From Chitinophagales bacterium (GTDB lineage Bacteria > Bacteroidota > Bacteroidia > Chitinophagales > UBA2359), in contig JAWKLZ010000001.1 in the NCBI GenBank assembly GCA_041392475.1, positions 1,426,001-1,490,000 on the forward strand: 64,000 bases of DNA, read 5' to 3'. Positions 45,501-53,518 of the stretch are shown here, one piece after another; positions within the stretch are counted from its first letter, which is position 1, and each line of letters begins with the position of its first letter. The notes below the pieces were generated by a model. It saw only the letters and a list, made by a program, of their open reading frames with translations, searched no databases and was not told where the DNA came from. The position numbers and the translations under genes were made by a program.

Positions 45501-47857
45501 AAATTCAAGGTATCAATCTTGGTTTCAAATTGATAAGCCAGGTTCGGTTTGTTGAAATTGAGTATTCCATCAAAAGTCAAACGAGCATTCGGGTCTGCAC
45601 TCTTCAAATTACCCGCAAACTGCAATTCCTGCAATTTTCCCTTCATTTGCACATCTTGATACGTATATCCTTGATAATTAGCGGCATCTACAATTACATC
45701 AATATCCGCAATTATACTTTCTATCGTAAGTCCACTACCCTCGATATGTCCCTTCAATGACACCTCGCCCACTTGTTCATTTCCTATCAATTTTCCAATG
45801 TCAAATTGTTCCAAACTGGACTGACTTCGATAATTCGCAAAACTGTAATCTTGGTTGAATTTGATATAAGAATCGGTCTGCAAATTGCCTATACTGGTCA
45901 GCAACCTTCCTTTGAGATAAAATTCATATATACCACCTTCAAAACTACCATTGTAGGAAATATTGCCCAAATTTGACATTTGGGGCGGTAATGTTCCGTT
46001 TGCCAATCCATTAATATCAGAATAAGTGAGCTGCAATTTGTCCGCTTCAATATCAAAATAAGCATTTTCTAAATCCATAATATTTTGAATCCCTACTTTC
46101 CCTTCAAAAACAGGGCTGTTGGCTTCTGTATAAAACCGAACCTCAGTGCCTTCAAAATCATCCATATTCCCTGCAAAATGCCCCGATAAATCCAAGACTC
46201 CCCACTCTCCTATCACACTCGGAATTAAAGTCTTATCTTCCACTAATGCAACAATATCTTCATAGCTTGTGGTCAGTTCGTCCGCCTGAATATCAAAGAT
46301 CATATTGTCATAATCAGGTAATCCTTCAATGTGCATATTTCCACTAAAAGCCGTTTTACTGTTTGTCGTAAACTTCACTTTTTGGGCTGTAAAATTGGCC
46401 GCATCACCACTGATATTGCCGCTAACCGAAAGCCGCCCCAAATCCTTCAAACCTTTGGGCAATGGGATACCCTTCAAAAATTTCTGCAAATCGGCATAAC
46501 TACTCGACAATTGTTGCACTTGAACGTTGAATCGTGCGCCATAAACATCAGGCAAACCAGTAATGCGTCCATTTCCCTTCAATACCGTACTGTTGGCCGT
46601 TTTGATACTCACATTTTTTGCTTCAATGTTGGCCACTGTACCACTAAAATCTCCACCAAATGTAATGGTTTCTTTGTTGTTGGCATTGAAGCCCTCTACT
46701 TCAGTTATTTGTGGAAGCAATTGCACCACATCTTCCATTGACAAAGTAGACGTTTTGACTTTCGCTTCAATCTCAACATTTTCATTGAAGTTCATCAATT
46801 CATCAAAACTATTGAAACCCAACTGAATATCTGTTGAAATATTGGATTTTGATGTTTCAAACAAAAGATTGTCCAAAACCACTTGTGTTGAATCCAATAA
46901 CACATTGGCAGCCAAATTCTTCAAATAAAAATCACTTTGTTTTTCTCTTGCAGTTAAATTATTTAATTCAGCTGCAATTTTATCTGCTGTCCACTCTATG
47001 TCCTGGAAATTTCCTGTAATATCTTTCAAATCAAAATTTGTATATTCCAAAGAATTACTAGCAGTGCTATCTATTGGTACATTTTTGTCTTGATAGATAA
47101 ACCGATTATTATTCATCGATAATTCACCAATTTGGATGTCCCAACCTGTATAAGGCAATCTAAATGACAGCTCGGATGTTGGCTCACCTGCAATATTTTG
47201 TGAAAGGCTATCTGAATAAGTAGGTAATAGATAATAAGCAATTTTAGCATCGCTTACATCCATCCAACTAAGATCCACCTGCTGTTCATTAAGATTTATA
47301 GTATTGATATTCAATTCAACATCTCCAATATCGGACAACAATTCAAAGCCTCCTATTTCATCTACCACATTCACTTTTGTATGTGCTACCTGCAAAGCGT
47401 CTATTTGTAGATGCCATGGCAAAGCAGTTGTATCTATGGGTGTTTGGGGTGTGAAAGCATCAATGATAAACTGAAAATTGTAGGTGCTATCTGAAACAGT
47501 TCTTTTGATATTGACACGACCATTTTCCAGATTAATTCCTGTGATATCCAATTGCTGCTTGAAAAAACTAAACATACCTATATCGGCTTTCAGCTTTCCC
47601 GCATATAATAAGGTATCTTTCTGGAGATCTTCTATGTAAATATCTTCAAGGACAATTTTTTTGAAAAAATCAATGTCCACGCGACCAATTTCTACTCTTG
47701 TATCCAGTTTTTGGGATAAGTAGTTGGTCACTTTTTTCGTTGTCCATGTCTGAAAACTTGGCTGTTGAAGCAAGAGCACCAAAATTCCAAAAATCACCAA
47801 GAAGGTGAGAATTAGATAAAGGGTATATCGCAGTATTTTTTGTAAAATGGATTTCAA
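42518..47857 (-). CDS. tamB: TamB-family translocation/assembly module protein
   Basis: 1779 residues. A single N-terminal membrane helix (LILTFLVIFGILVLLL) is followed by AsmA-like start (KKVTNYLSQKLDTRVEIGRVDIDFFKKI). A very long β-helical middle with repeated short strands fits the hydrophobic-groove fold of this superfamily. The C-terminal DUF490/TamB domain begins near ~1330 and includes GEGNLTVQMTPLGDFYLTGRYVIDQGSYTFTYEGIFQRNF and FGLLLFQNFIL. It is expected to span the periplasm and help lipid transport or outer-membrane protein assembly. The C-terminus has an unusual Glu/Lys-rich extension. Confidence 0.92.
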   Translation of the reverse strand: MKSILQKILRYTLYLILTFLVIFGILVLLLQQPSFQTWTTKKVTNYLSQKLDTRVEIGRVDIDFFKKIVLEDIYIEDLQKDTLLYAGKLKADIGMFSFFKQQLDITGINLENGRVNIKRTVSDSTYNFQFIIDAFTPQTPIDTTALPWHLQIDALQVAHTKVNVVDEIGGFELLSDIGDVELNINTINLNEQQVDLSWMDVSDAKIAYYLLPTYSDSLSQNIAGEPTSELSFRLPYTGWDIQIGELSMNNNRFIYQDKNVPIDSTASNSLEYTNFDLKDITGNFQDIEWTADKIAAELNNLTAREKQSDFYLKNLAANVLLDSTQVVLDNLLFETSKSNISTDIQLGFNSFDELMNFNENVEIEAKVKTSTLSMEDVVQLLPQITEVEGFNANNKETITFGGDFSGTVANIEAKNVSIKTANSTVLKGNGRITGLPDVYGARFNVQVQQLSSSYADLQKFLKGIPLPKGLKDLGRLSVSGNISGDAANFTAQKVKFTTNSKTAFSGNMHIEGLPDYDNMIFDIQADELTTSYEDIVALVEDKTLIPSVIGEWGVLDLSGHFAGNMDDFEGTEVRFYTEANSPVFEGKVGIQNIMDLENAYFDIEADKLQLTYSDINGLANGTLPPQMSNLGNISYNGSFEGGIYEFYLKGRLLTSIGNLQTDSYIKFNQDYSFANYRSQSSLEQFDIGKLIGNEQVGEVSLKGHIEGSGLTIESIIADIDVIVDAANYQGYTYQDVQMKGKLQELQFAGNLKSADPNARLTFDGILNFNKPNLAYQFETKIDTLNLKTLGLLSEDLRIHDLQIESDLKGPDLDHLEGDLLAHHIRLQSDTLFFELDSLNLKLRQYDNDKKRLTISSDVLVVDIDGNFNPTEVPAMMLRYINNHFDIKEFLDNTETVAATERPFTLSGIPTEEPIRPNYNFTIEMGNIVPLAKVFLPDLQQLDTLYLEGNFDDKDHFLHFDSYTPKLVYGNLILSNLELNTSGDEQEINLTLRMDEIRYGNSMQLPQSVLTASMFDDRLILGADIEGDKELAKLQFEGEILKLMPNRYQFSLMNDLQLNDKTWIIEPKNAVVFGPKFLNIRQFNLKTGEEELRVNSQDYEDGQAPIKIDFTKFALGEISNLLNAEKLQFGGAMNGQITLADPLQNLQFTSNLRIDDLMLNDLRLGNALMLVNQEDADKIAVNVNIAGGAMAGSILGDYRISSNAINLNINMQEWEMKLLDPFATTLIENSEGTFSGKLALTGKLDAPILTGRIKFNEANTVVVFSKTRYSLDNQEITFTNNSIELNNVIVKDELNQTAMVTGRIWHKNLDDLRLDLQLKTDNFHLLNTTIEDNDFYFGTIFMGANINVTGPVELIKIRGNASTKEGSTLYINQSSESIGGGEESFITFVDFSAIDSTKDTLNVVKVIRPEINTNVSGFDILVNLDARTNAEMQLIIDPLSDDRIICRGEGNLTVQMTPLGDFYLTGRYVIDQGSYTFTYEGIFQRNFSVRKGGYIDFVGDIFDARMHLSAVYKVKTGTYDLIANEINDPNSPEATAARRPTEVEVLMNLDGELLSPELTFDIQLPEIQGSLVNSAVLRKLQDIKDEEAELNKQVFGLLLFQNFILSQSNTNLGSTSENIALSSVSSLITSQLNNFAGKYVKGLEIGVSVDTYESGSGNVGKTTELELELRQRLFNDRLTIELGSNVDLSGEQNANVDGNTAFVGDFILTYKLTEDGRYLIRAFSKTDFDVFSGGNVFENGVGVSFRNSLKNKEKEIKKEDIEEEDRPQEGLPEKGLQQED

Positions 47858-48037
47858 GGTTATTTGGCTAATAATGAAAAAATAATCTATATAGATTGTA
47901 AGACAATAAGCTACAAATAAATAATCATTCTACTTTTTTTATCTATTTTTCACTTCATTGCTTAGAAAATTTTCAATGTTTCATCTGAATTTTGAGCAAA
48001 AATCAATTCCTTTTCCCAAGATATTGATTTATGATGC

Positions 48038-48045
48038 TAACTTTG
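48038..48045 (+). promoter_or_regulatory. Bacteroidota -7 box (TAACTTTG) for purF
   Basis: TAACTTTG fits TAnnTTTG and lies 46 bp before the purF ATG. Together with the boxes at 24930 and 35869 it supports Bacteroidota sigma usage. A clear -33 box is not seen. Confidence 0.5.
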
Positions 48046-48091
48046 CAGCTTCTAAGGAAACAATCATTAATTTCTGAAATATAAACGATTT

Positions 48092-49525
48092 ATGTGTGCA
48101 ATTGTTGGTTTTTTTGGCAAAGAAGATGTGGTATTTGATTTGTTGAGTGGATTGTTGGCATTGCAGCATCGAGGGCAGGATGCGGCAGGAATCGTCACTT
48201 TCGATAAAACTTTTCGAATGAAAAAGGGCTTGGGCCTGGTTAACAATGTTTTTGAAAAGAAACATCTTAAGAGATTGAAGGGGCCTATCGGGATTGGACA
48301 TACCCGCTACACCACACAAGGAACAAATGATTTGTCTAATGCTCAACCTTTTACAATAAATTATCCTTTTGGCTTGTCCATGGTTCACAATGGCAATGTG
48401 GTCAACTTTAAGGAATTGAGAAATGAACTCTATGAAGAAAGACAAATATTATTGGAAACCTCCAATGATCTTGAATTGATACTCTACACTTTTGCGACTG
48501 AATTGGCAAAAAATGATTTAAAAAATCTCCAAGTTAAGGACATTTTTGACGCAGTAGAACGTTTGCAACTAAAAGTAAAAGGTGCATATTCAACCATTAC
48601 CATCATTGCGAATCGTGGTTTATTGGCGTTTACAGATGCTTTTGGGATTCGCCCTGTGGTAATGGGCAAGAAAGAGACCGAAGAAGGTACAGTTTATGCT
48701 TTTGCCTCAGAATCAGCTTGCTTTGACTATTTGGGTTACGAAATGATTGGAGATTTGAATGCAGGCGAAGCGGTATTTATTGATATGGAGGGAAATGTGC
48801 ACCGTAGAAATGGTCAGCAACAAAGTGAAAAATTCTGTATTTTTGAGTACATTTATTTTGCAGATGAATCTTCTGTGATTCAAAACCGATTGGTAGCCTC
48901 TGAAAGGGTAAGAATGGGACGTATGTTGGGTAAAAAAATAAAAGAGGCTGGACTTCAACCAGATATTGTGATTGACGTACCTTCATCGGGTTATTTTGCA
49001 GCATCGGGATTGGCAGAAGTACTTGAAGTTCCTTATCGAAGGGGGTTTTCTAAAAATAGCCATATCGGTCGGAGTTTTATTTCTCCTTCTCAAAAAGAAA
49101 GGGAAAAAATGGTGAAGCGAAAACTAAACCCTATCAAACAAGTTGTAGAGGGCAAAAAAGTAGCTGTTGTAGATGATTCAATCGTGAGGGGGACAACTTC
49201 AAAACGAATCGTACAAATCCTACGGGAAGCAGGTGCTAAGGAAGTTTACTTTATTTCAGCAGCTCCTCCCATCAAATATCCTTGTATATATGGTATTGAC
49301 ATGGCGGTAAGCACCGACCTGATTGCCAGCAAAAAAACATTGCAGGAAATAACTGAAGCCATTGAAGCCGATGCAGTTATTTATCAGTCTTTAGAGGATT
49401 TGAAAAGTTTGTATAAAGATTTCAACTTCTGCAATGCCTGTTTTTCGGGTGAATATCCTGTTGGTGGTTCCAAAAAATATTTGAAACAAATTAGAAAGGA
49501 AAGAGAATTTAGTCAAGTCAAATAG
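48092..49525 (+). CDS. purF: Amidophosphoribosyltransferase PurF
   Basis: 477 residues. The N-terminus MCAIVGFFGK gives catalytic Cys2 after Met removal, with no propeptide. HRGQDAAGI and GIGHTRYTTQG follow. CIFEYIYFADESS, PPIKYPCIYGID and NFCNACFSGEYP supply the four Cys ligands of a Bacillus-type [4Fe-4S] cluster. VAVVDDSIVRGTTSKR is the PRPP-binding loop. It catalyses the first committed step of purine synthesis: PRPP plus glutamine to phosphoribosylamine. The start codon is clear. Confidence 0.95.
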   Translation: MCAIVGFFGKEDVVFDLLSGLLALQHRGQDAAGIVTFDKTFRMKKGLGLVNNVFEKKHLKRLKGPIGIGHTRYTTQGTNDLSNAQPFTINYPFGLSMVHNGNVVNFKELRNELYEERQILLETSNDLELILYTFATELAKNDLKNLQVKDIFDAVERLQLKVKGAYSTITIIANRGLLAFTDAFGIRPVVMGKKETEEGTVYAFASESACFDYLGYEMIGDLNAGEAVFIDMEGNVHRRNGQQQSEKFCIFEYIYFADESSVIQNRLVASERVRMGRMLGKKIKEAGLQPDIVIDVPSSGYFAASGLAEVLEVPYRRGFSKNSHIGRSFISPSQKEREKMVKRKLNPIKQVVEGKKVAVVDDSIVRGTTSKRIVQILREAGAKEVYFISAAPPIKYPCIYGIDMAVSTDLIASKKTLQEITEAIEADAVIYQSLEDLKSLYKDFNFCNACFSGEYPVGGSKKYLKQIRKEREFSQVK

Positions 49526-49850
49526 AGGTGTGTCGAAATTTTGTGTAAGAACCATAAAACTGCAAGTAAGGAATGAAAAACCGCTTGTTAATCAAGCCGT
49601 TCGGAATTTTAAATCGGAAGTTAATTTTTGATCATTCCTAACCTAATATAGCCAGTACCATATAGAAATTGAACCACAAAAGCATCAAAAGGACATAAAA
49701 GAAAAAAATCCTATGTGAAAATCTTTTGTGTCTTTTGTGGTTCAGAAATTAAAGATTTGTTGGAAAAATCGCAAGACTTTAGTTTTCACTGACTAAATCG
49801 GTTCTCAAACGAATAAACAGGTGAACCAATTAACAAATGAACAAACCAAT
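49526..49850. other. Intergenic region with CACAAAAG hairpin
   Basis: No gene is seen. Perfect 12-bp arms GAACCACAAAAG (49671-49682) and its complement (49732-49743) enclose a second imperfect pair. It could be a terminator or a small dispersed repeat. Nothing else is evident. Confidence 0.5.
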
Positions 49851-51008
49851 ATGCAACAACTAACCATTCCTATACGCTCAAAACTTCCAAGAACTGGCTC
49901 TTCCATTTTCAGTGTTATGTCCGCTTTGGCGAATCAACACAATGCCATTAACCTATCTCAGGGTTTTCCCAATTTCGATATGCCCTCCGAATTGATTGAA
50001 CTGACCTACAAGGCAATGCAAAAAGGATTGAATCAATATGCACCTATGGCAGGTGTGTATGCTCTACGAGAAGCCATCGCCCAAAAAGCAAAAGCGCTTT
50101 ATCATGCCGATATTTCGCCTGATGAAAATATCACCATAACTTCAGGAGCGACTCAAGCTATTTATACTGCTATCACTACCTTTGTGCAAGAAGATGAGGA
50201 AGTTATCATATTTGAACCTGCTTATGATAGCTACATTCCTGCCATACAAGTTGCAGGTGGAAAGCCCATTTACATTCCCCTCAATGCGCCAGACTATCGA
50301 ATTCCTTGGGATATGGTGAAAAAAGTCATTACGACCCGCACCCGCATGATTATCATCAATTCGCCTCACAATCCAACAGGAACAACTCTGAAAGAGGATG
50401 ACCTGCAAGAACTAAAAAAAATCGTTAGCGGTTCGGATATGCTCATTTTAAGCGATGAAGTTTATGAACACATTACCTTCGACGGTGAAAAACACAAAAG
50501 TTTGCTGAATTACCCCGAACTGATGCACCGTACTTTGGTTTGTGGTTCTTTTGGGAAGACTTTTCACAATACAGGATGGAAAATGGGTTTTTGTATTGCT
50601 CCTTCTTATTTGATGAAAGAATTTCAAAAAGTACATCAATTCATGGTGTTTTCAGTCAATACACCTATTCAATATGCATTGGCAGAATACCTTCAAAATC
50701 CTAATAGCTACATGGGTTTGTCTGCTTTTTATCAAAAAAAACGAGACTATTTTTTGGAGTTGATGCAAGGTAGCCGCTTCAAATTACAGCCTGCAAAAGG
50801 TTCTTACTTTCAATTGGCTGATTTTTCTGCAATTTCAGACGAAAAAGATACTGATTTTGTACAAAGACTCACCAAAGAAATCGGAGTAGCAGCCATTCCC
50901 GTTTCGGTTTTTTACAACAATCATTTGGACGAAAAAATCATTAGATTTTGTTTTGCTAAAACAGACGAAACATTGGAACAAGCAGCAAAATTGCTTTGCA
51001 AAGTTTGA
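49851..51008 (+). CDS. ybdL: Methionine aminotransferase (YbdL-type, PLP fold I)
   Basis: About 385 residues from ATG 49851. A GTG at 49821 would add ten residues without family support. NLSQGFPNFDMP, QYAPMAGVYALREAIA, NSPHNPTGT, ILSDEVYEH and SFGKTFHNTGWKMGF (PLP-binding Lys) closely follow E. coli YbdL as I recall it. It transfers the amino group from methionine and some aromatic amino acids to 2-keto acids, as in methionine salvage. Confidence 0.9.
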   Translation: MQQLTIPIRSKLPRTGSSIFSVMSALANQHNAINLSQGFPNFDMPSELIELTYKAMQKGLNQYAPMAGVYALREAIAQKAKALYHADISPDENITITSGATQAIYTAITTFVQEDEEVIIFEPAYDSYIPAIQVAGGKPIYIPLNAPDYRIPWDMVKKVITTRTRMIIINSPHNPTGTTLKEDDLQELKKIVSGSDMLILSDEVYEHITFDGEKHKSLLNYPELMHRTLVCGSFGKTFHNTGWKMGFCIAPSYLMKEFQKVHQFMVFSVNTPIQYALAEYLQNPNSYMGLSAFYQKKRDYFLELMQGSRFKLQPAKGSYFQLADFSAISDEKDTDFVQRLTKEIGVAAIPVSVFYNNHLDEKIIRFCFAKTDETLEQAAKLLCKV

Positions 51009-51591
51009 CAAAATAAAAAAATATCTGAAAAAACCTAAAAAATAGCATAAAAATATCTTACTGGTTATCAAAACAATAACTTGTTTTAGAGCATTATTTT
51101 TGAAGGAAGAGGGAAAATTGTTAAAAAATTTTAACTCTTTTTACAACATTTTTTCAACAAGGTGCGTTTCTAAACTTGTAATTTCGAAACAAACATCCCA
51201 AATATGATTGTTCAAAAAATAAACGCAATTTCAGACTCAAACCATCCTAATATTTGTACTAACTTTTGTCCTTTTGTTTTAATCTAAAAAATCAATATTT
51301 TTCAGGACATACCCATTTCTATTGAAATAACCTCACATTCATTTTCTTAAACCACATATTTTTGTACTTCAATACTATTGAAGCTACTATTTTGTTTATT
51401 TTTCATCAACACAAACACGATTTATCAGCTTTTACAATTCCATAAAATATGGTAAGGGAATTGTCTTGTAAAAATAAATAAAAAATATTATTTATTTATA
51501 ACAGATATTTATTAACATTAAATACCAACACTGGCATAAACTATTTACATTCTTTATTAATTCCTATTTTTTTAACTAAAAATCAACACTT
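51009..51591. other. 583-bp A/T-rich non-coding region with short hairpins
   Basis: No gene is seen. Short inverted repeats include CTTCAAT-ACT-ATTGAAG near 51367, ACAATTCC/GGAATTGT (51434-51441/51457-51464), and a 10-bp stem AAATAAATAA (51472-51481/51488-51497). It may hold the terminator of the aminotransferase gene and a long leader for the next gene. No known riboswitch is recognised. Confidence 0.4.
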
Positions 51592-52584
51592 ATGACTGAC
51601 ACAACATCAGCCAATCGTTTCGATTCCACTAAGGTTTTATTGGCAGCGCTCTTAGTTGGCTCATTGATTGTCAATGGTATTCTTTTTTTCAACAACCAAG
51701 AAAAGAAAACCGAAATTCAAAGTTACAGTGAGTTTATTGAAGTAGAACACCAAGATTTGAAAGACAGTTATCAGGCAACTCTCGAAGAATTAGACAGTTA
51801 CAAAATAGAAAACAGTGAAAAAAGTGAGGGTTTGCTTGCCTTAGAAGGACAAATTGAAGAACAAAAAGCAGAAATTGAAAAATTGCTTGGTAACAATCAG
51901 TTCAACCGCAAAAAATTATCAGAGGCTAAATTATTGATTGAGTCTTTACGAATTATAGCGGGTGACTACAAAGTAAAAGTTGAAGGTTTGATGGCTACTA
52001 ACGCCGCACTGAATCAAGAAAACGGAACGCTGAAAACAGACATTACTGTGAAAACAGCAGCAATTGATGAATTGACAGTTGCCAACGAAGAACTAAACGA
52101 AACTGCTACCATGCTTGCAGGTGAAAAAGCCAACTTATCAGAAGAACGAGATGTACTTCAAAGCAAGGTAACAAGAGCTTCCGTTTTGGAAGTAGATGAC
52201 ATTGATGTGGTAGGTGTTCGCTTCAAAAGCAACGGAAAAGAGTTAACGACCAAAAATGATAAGAAAGCCGAGAAAATCAAGATTTGCTTCGATGTCCAGC
52301 CCAATCCAATTGCCGAAATAGGGGAAAAGGAAGTATATGTACAAATCATGTCTCCTCAAGGAACAGTATTGGCAGTTGATGAAATGGGTTCTGGTGTTTT
52401 TACCAATGCCGAAACAGATGAGCCAATGAAATATACTGCAAAATCGGTCATTGATTTTCAAAACCAAGAACAAACCTATTGTATGTATTGGGATCAAAAT
52501 TCGACTTTCTCGCCGGGTACTTATACCACCGCTGTTTACCACCAAGGATACGAGGTAGGTAGCTCTAATTTTGAACTGAGATAA
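51592..52584 (+). CDS. Membrane-anchored coiled-coil protein, unknown function
   Basis: 330 residues. A membrane helix near 17-36 (VLLAALLVGSLIVNGILFF) follows a short cytoplasmic N-terminus. Residues ~40-195 are a long coiled coil rich in Glu, Leu and Lys. Residues ~200-330 are β-rich (DIDVVGVRFKSNGKE, VYVQIMSPQG, YCMYWDQN, GTYTTAVYHQGY), possibly an Ig-like domain outside the cytoplasm. I recall similar proteins across Bacteroidota but no assigned function. A strong terminator follows. Confidence 0.75.
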   Translation: MTDTTSANRFDSTKVLLAALLVGSLIVNGILFFNNQEKKTEIQSYSEFIEVEHQDLKDSYQATLEELDSYKIENSEKSEGLLALEGQIEEQKAEIEKLLGNNQFNRKKLSEAKLLIESLRIIAGDYKVKVEGLMATNAALNQENGTLKTDITVKTAAIDELTVANEELNETATMLAGEKANLSEERDVLQSKVTRASVLEVDDIDVVGVRFKSNGKELTTKNDKKAEKIKICFDVQPNPIAEIGEKEVYVQIMSPQGTVLAVDEMGSGVFTNAETDEPMKYTAKSVIDFQNQEQTYCMYWDQNSTFSPGTYTTAVYHQGYEVGSSNFELR

Positions 52585-52698
52585 AATTCTTAATGATATA
52601 TAGGTAAAATTATGAGCCGCCCCCTAACTCTATGCTTTACCTTCTTTGTGAGTTAAAACAATACAGGTCATAGTAATAATTTTTTTAGGGTGAATTTT

Positions 52699-52740
52699 GA
52701 GTAGGATGGTCATTTTTGTATCATCCTACTCTTTTTTTTT
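52699..52740 (+). terminator. Rho-independent terminator
   Basis: Stem GAGTAGGATG (52699-52708) pairs with CATCCTACTC (52722-52731), followed by a run of nine Ts. It lies ~115 bp after the coiled-coil gene. This is the clearest intrinsic terminator in the window. Confidence 0.85.
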
Positions 52741-52844
52741 ATATTCCTATCATCAGAAACCTAAAAAATCTTCCAACACCACTCCTATCCCAAAACTTTA
52801 GTCTTATGTTTGCTGTTTCGTATCGTATCAAAAATATCAAATTT

Positions 52845-53516
52845 ATGCAGCAATTAATTGATTTCCTTAGGCAACGACTAAAAGGGGAACTCCCCCATCA
52901 AAATATTCACAATGAAAACCTACCTGCAAAACTCGTTGAATTTATTTTGGCAGAAGAAAAAGCTACCAAAGAACGACTCTCTAAAAAACCACCCCGCATC
53001 TGTGCAGTTATGATGGCTTTTTATGAACATGAAGGCGATGTTTACCTTCCCATGATGCTACGCCCCAATAATAGCCGCACACATCCAAGTCAAATCGCTT
53101 TCCCAGGCGGAAAAGCCGAGAAAGAAGATGCGGATTTGATTGCAACTGCTATTCGAGAAATGGAAGAAGAAGTTGGTGTACGTGTGCATAGAGACAATAT
53201 CATTGGCAAACTTTCTCCTGTTTACATTCCCCCAAGCAATGCACTCGTCACGCCCATTGTCGGTTTCTTAGACCACAAACCACAGTACATTCCCGATCAC
53301 TCGGAAGTAGCAGAAGTATTGGATGTTCACTTCAACGACCTTCTCAATCCCGACAATATTCGCATCAAAAAAGTACCCTTGATAAATGGCGATTTTTTAG
53401 ATATGCCTGCTTATGCAGCAAATGACACACTTATCTGGGGGGGAACTGCAAGGATGATTTCGGAGATGGTGAAGTTGATGCGGACTTTTGATCATCCTAC
53501 ATTGCAGTTTGGGTAA
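52845..53516 (+). CDS. Nudix hydrolase, CoA pyrophosphatase-like
   Basis: About 223 residues from ATG 52845. An earlier in-frame ATG at 52716 would begin inside the terminator stem and is rejected. PSQIAFPGGKAEKEDADLIATAIREMEEEVGV contains the Nudix box (GX5EX7REXXEEXG). The preceding SQIAFPGG motif is typical of CoA pyrophosphatases (NUDT7/YeaB type). It should hydrolyse CoA or a related nucleotide diphosphate derivative in the cytoplasm. Confidence 0.88.
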   Translation: MQQLIDFLRQRLKGELPHQNIHNENLPAKLVEFILAEEKATKERLSKKPPRICAVMMAFYEHEGDVYLPMMLRPNNSRTHPSQIAFPGGKAEKEDADLIATAIREMEEEVGVRVHRDNIIGKLSPVYIPPSNALVTPIVGFLDHKPQYIPDHSEVAEVLDVHFNDLLNPDNIRIKKVPLINGDFLDMPAYAANDTLIWGGTARMISEMVKLMRTFDHPTLQFG

Positions 53517-53518
53517 AA

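Noticed and set aside
52716..52844. Longer start for the Nudix gene
   Set aside because: The ATG at 52716 lies within the terminator hairpin and the extra 43 residues do not fit the family.
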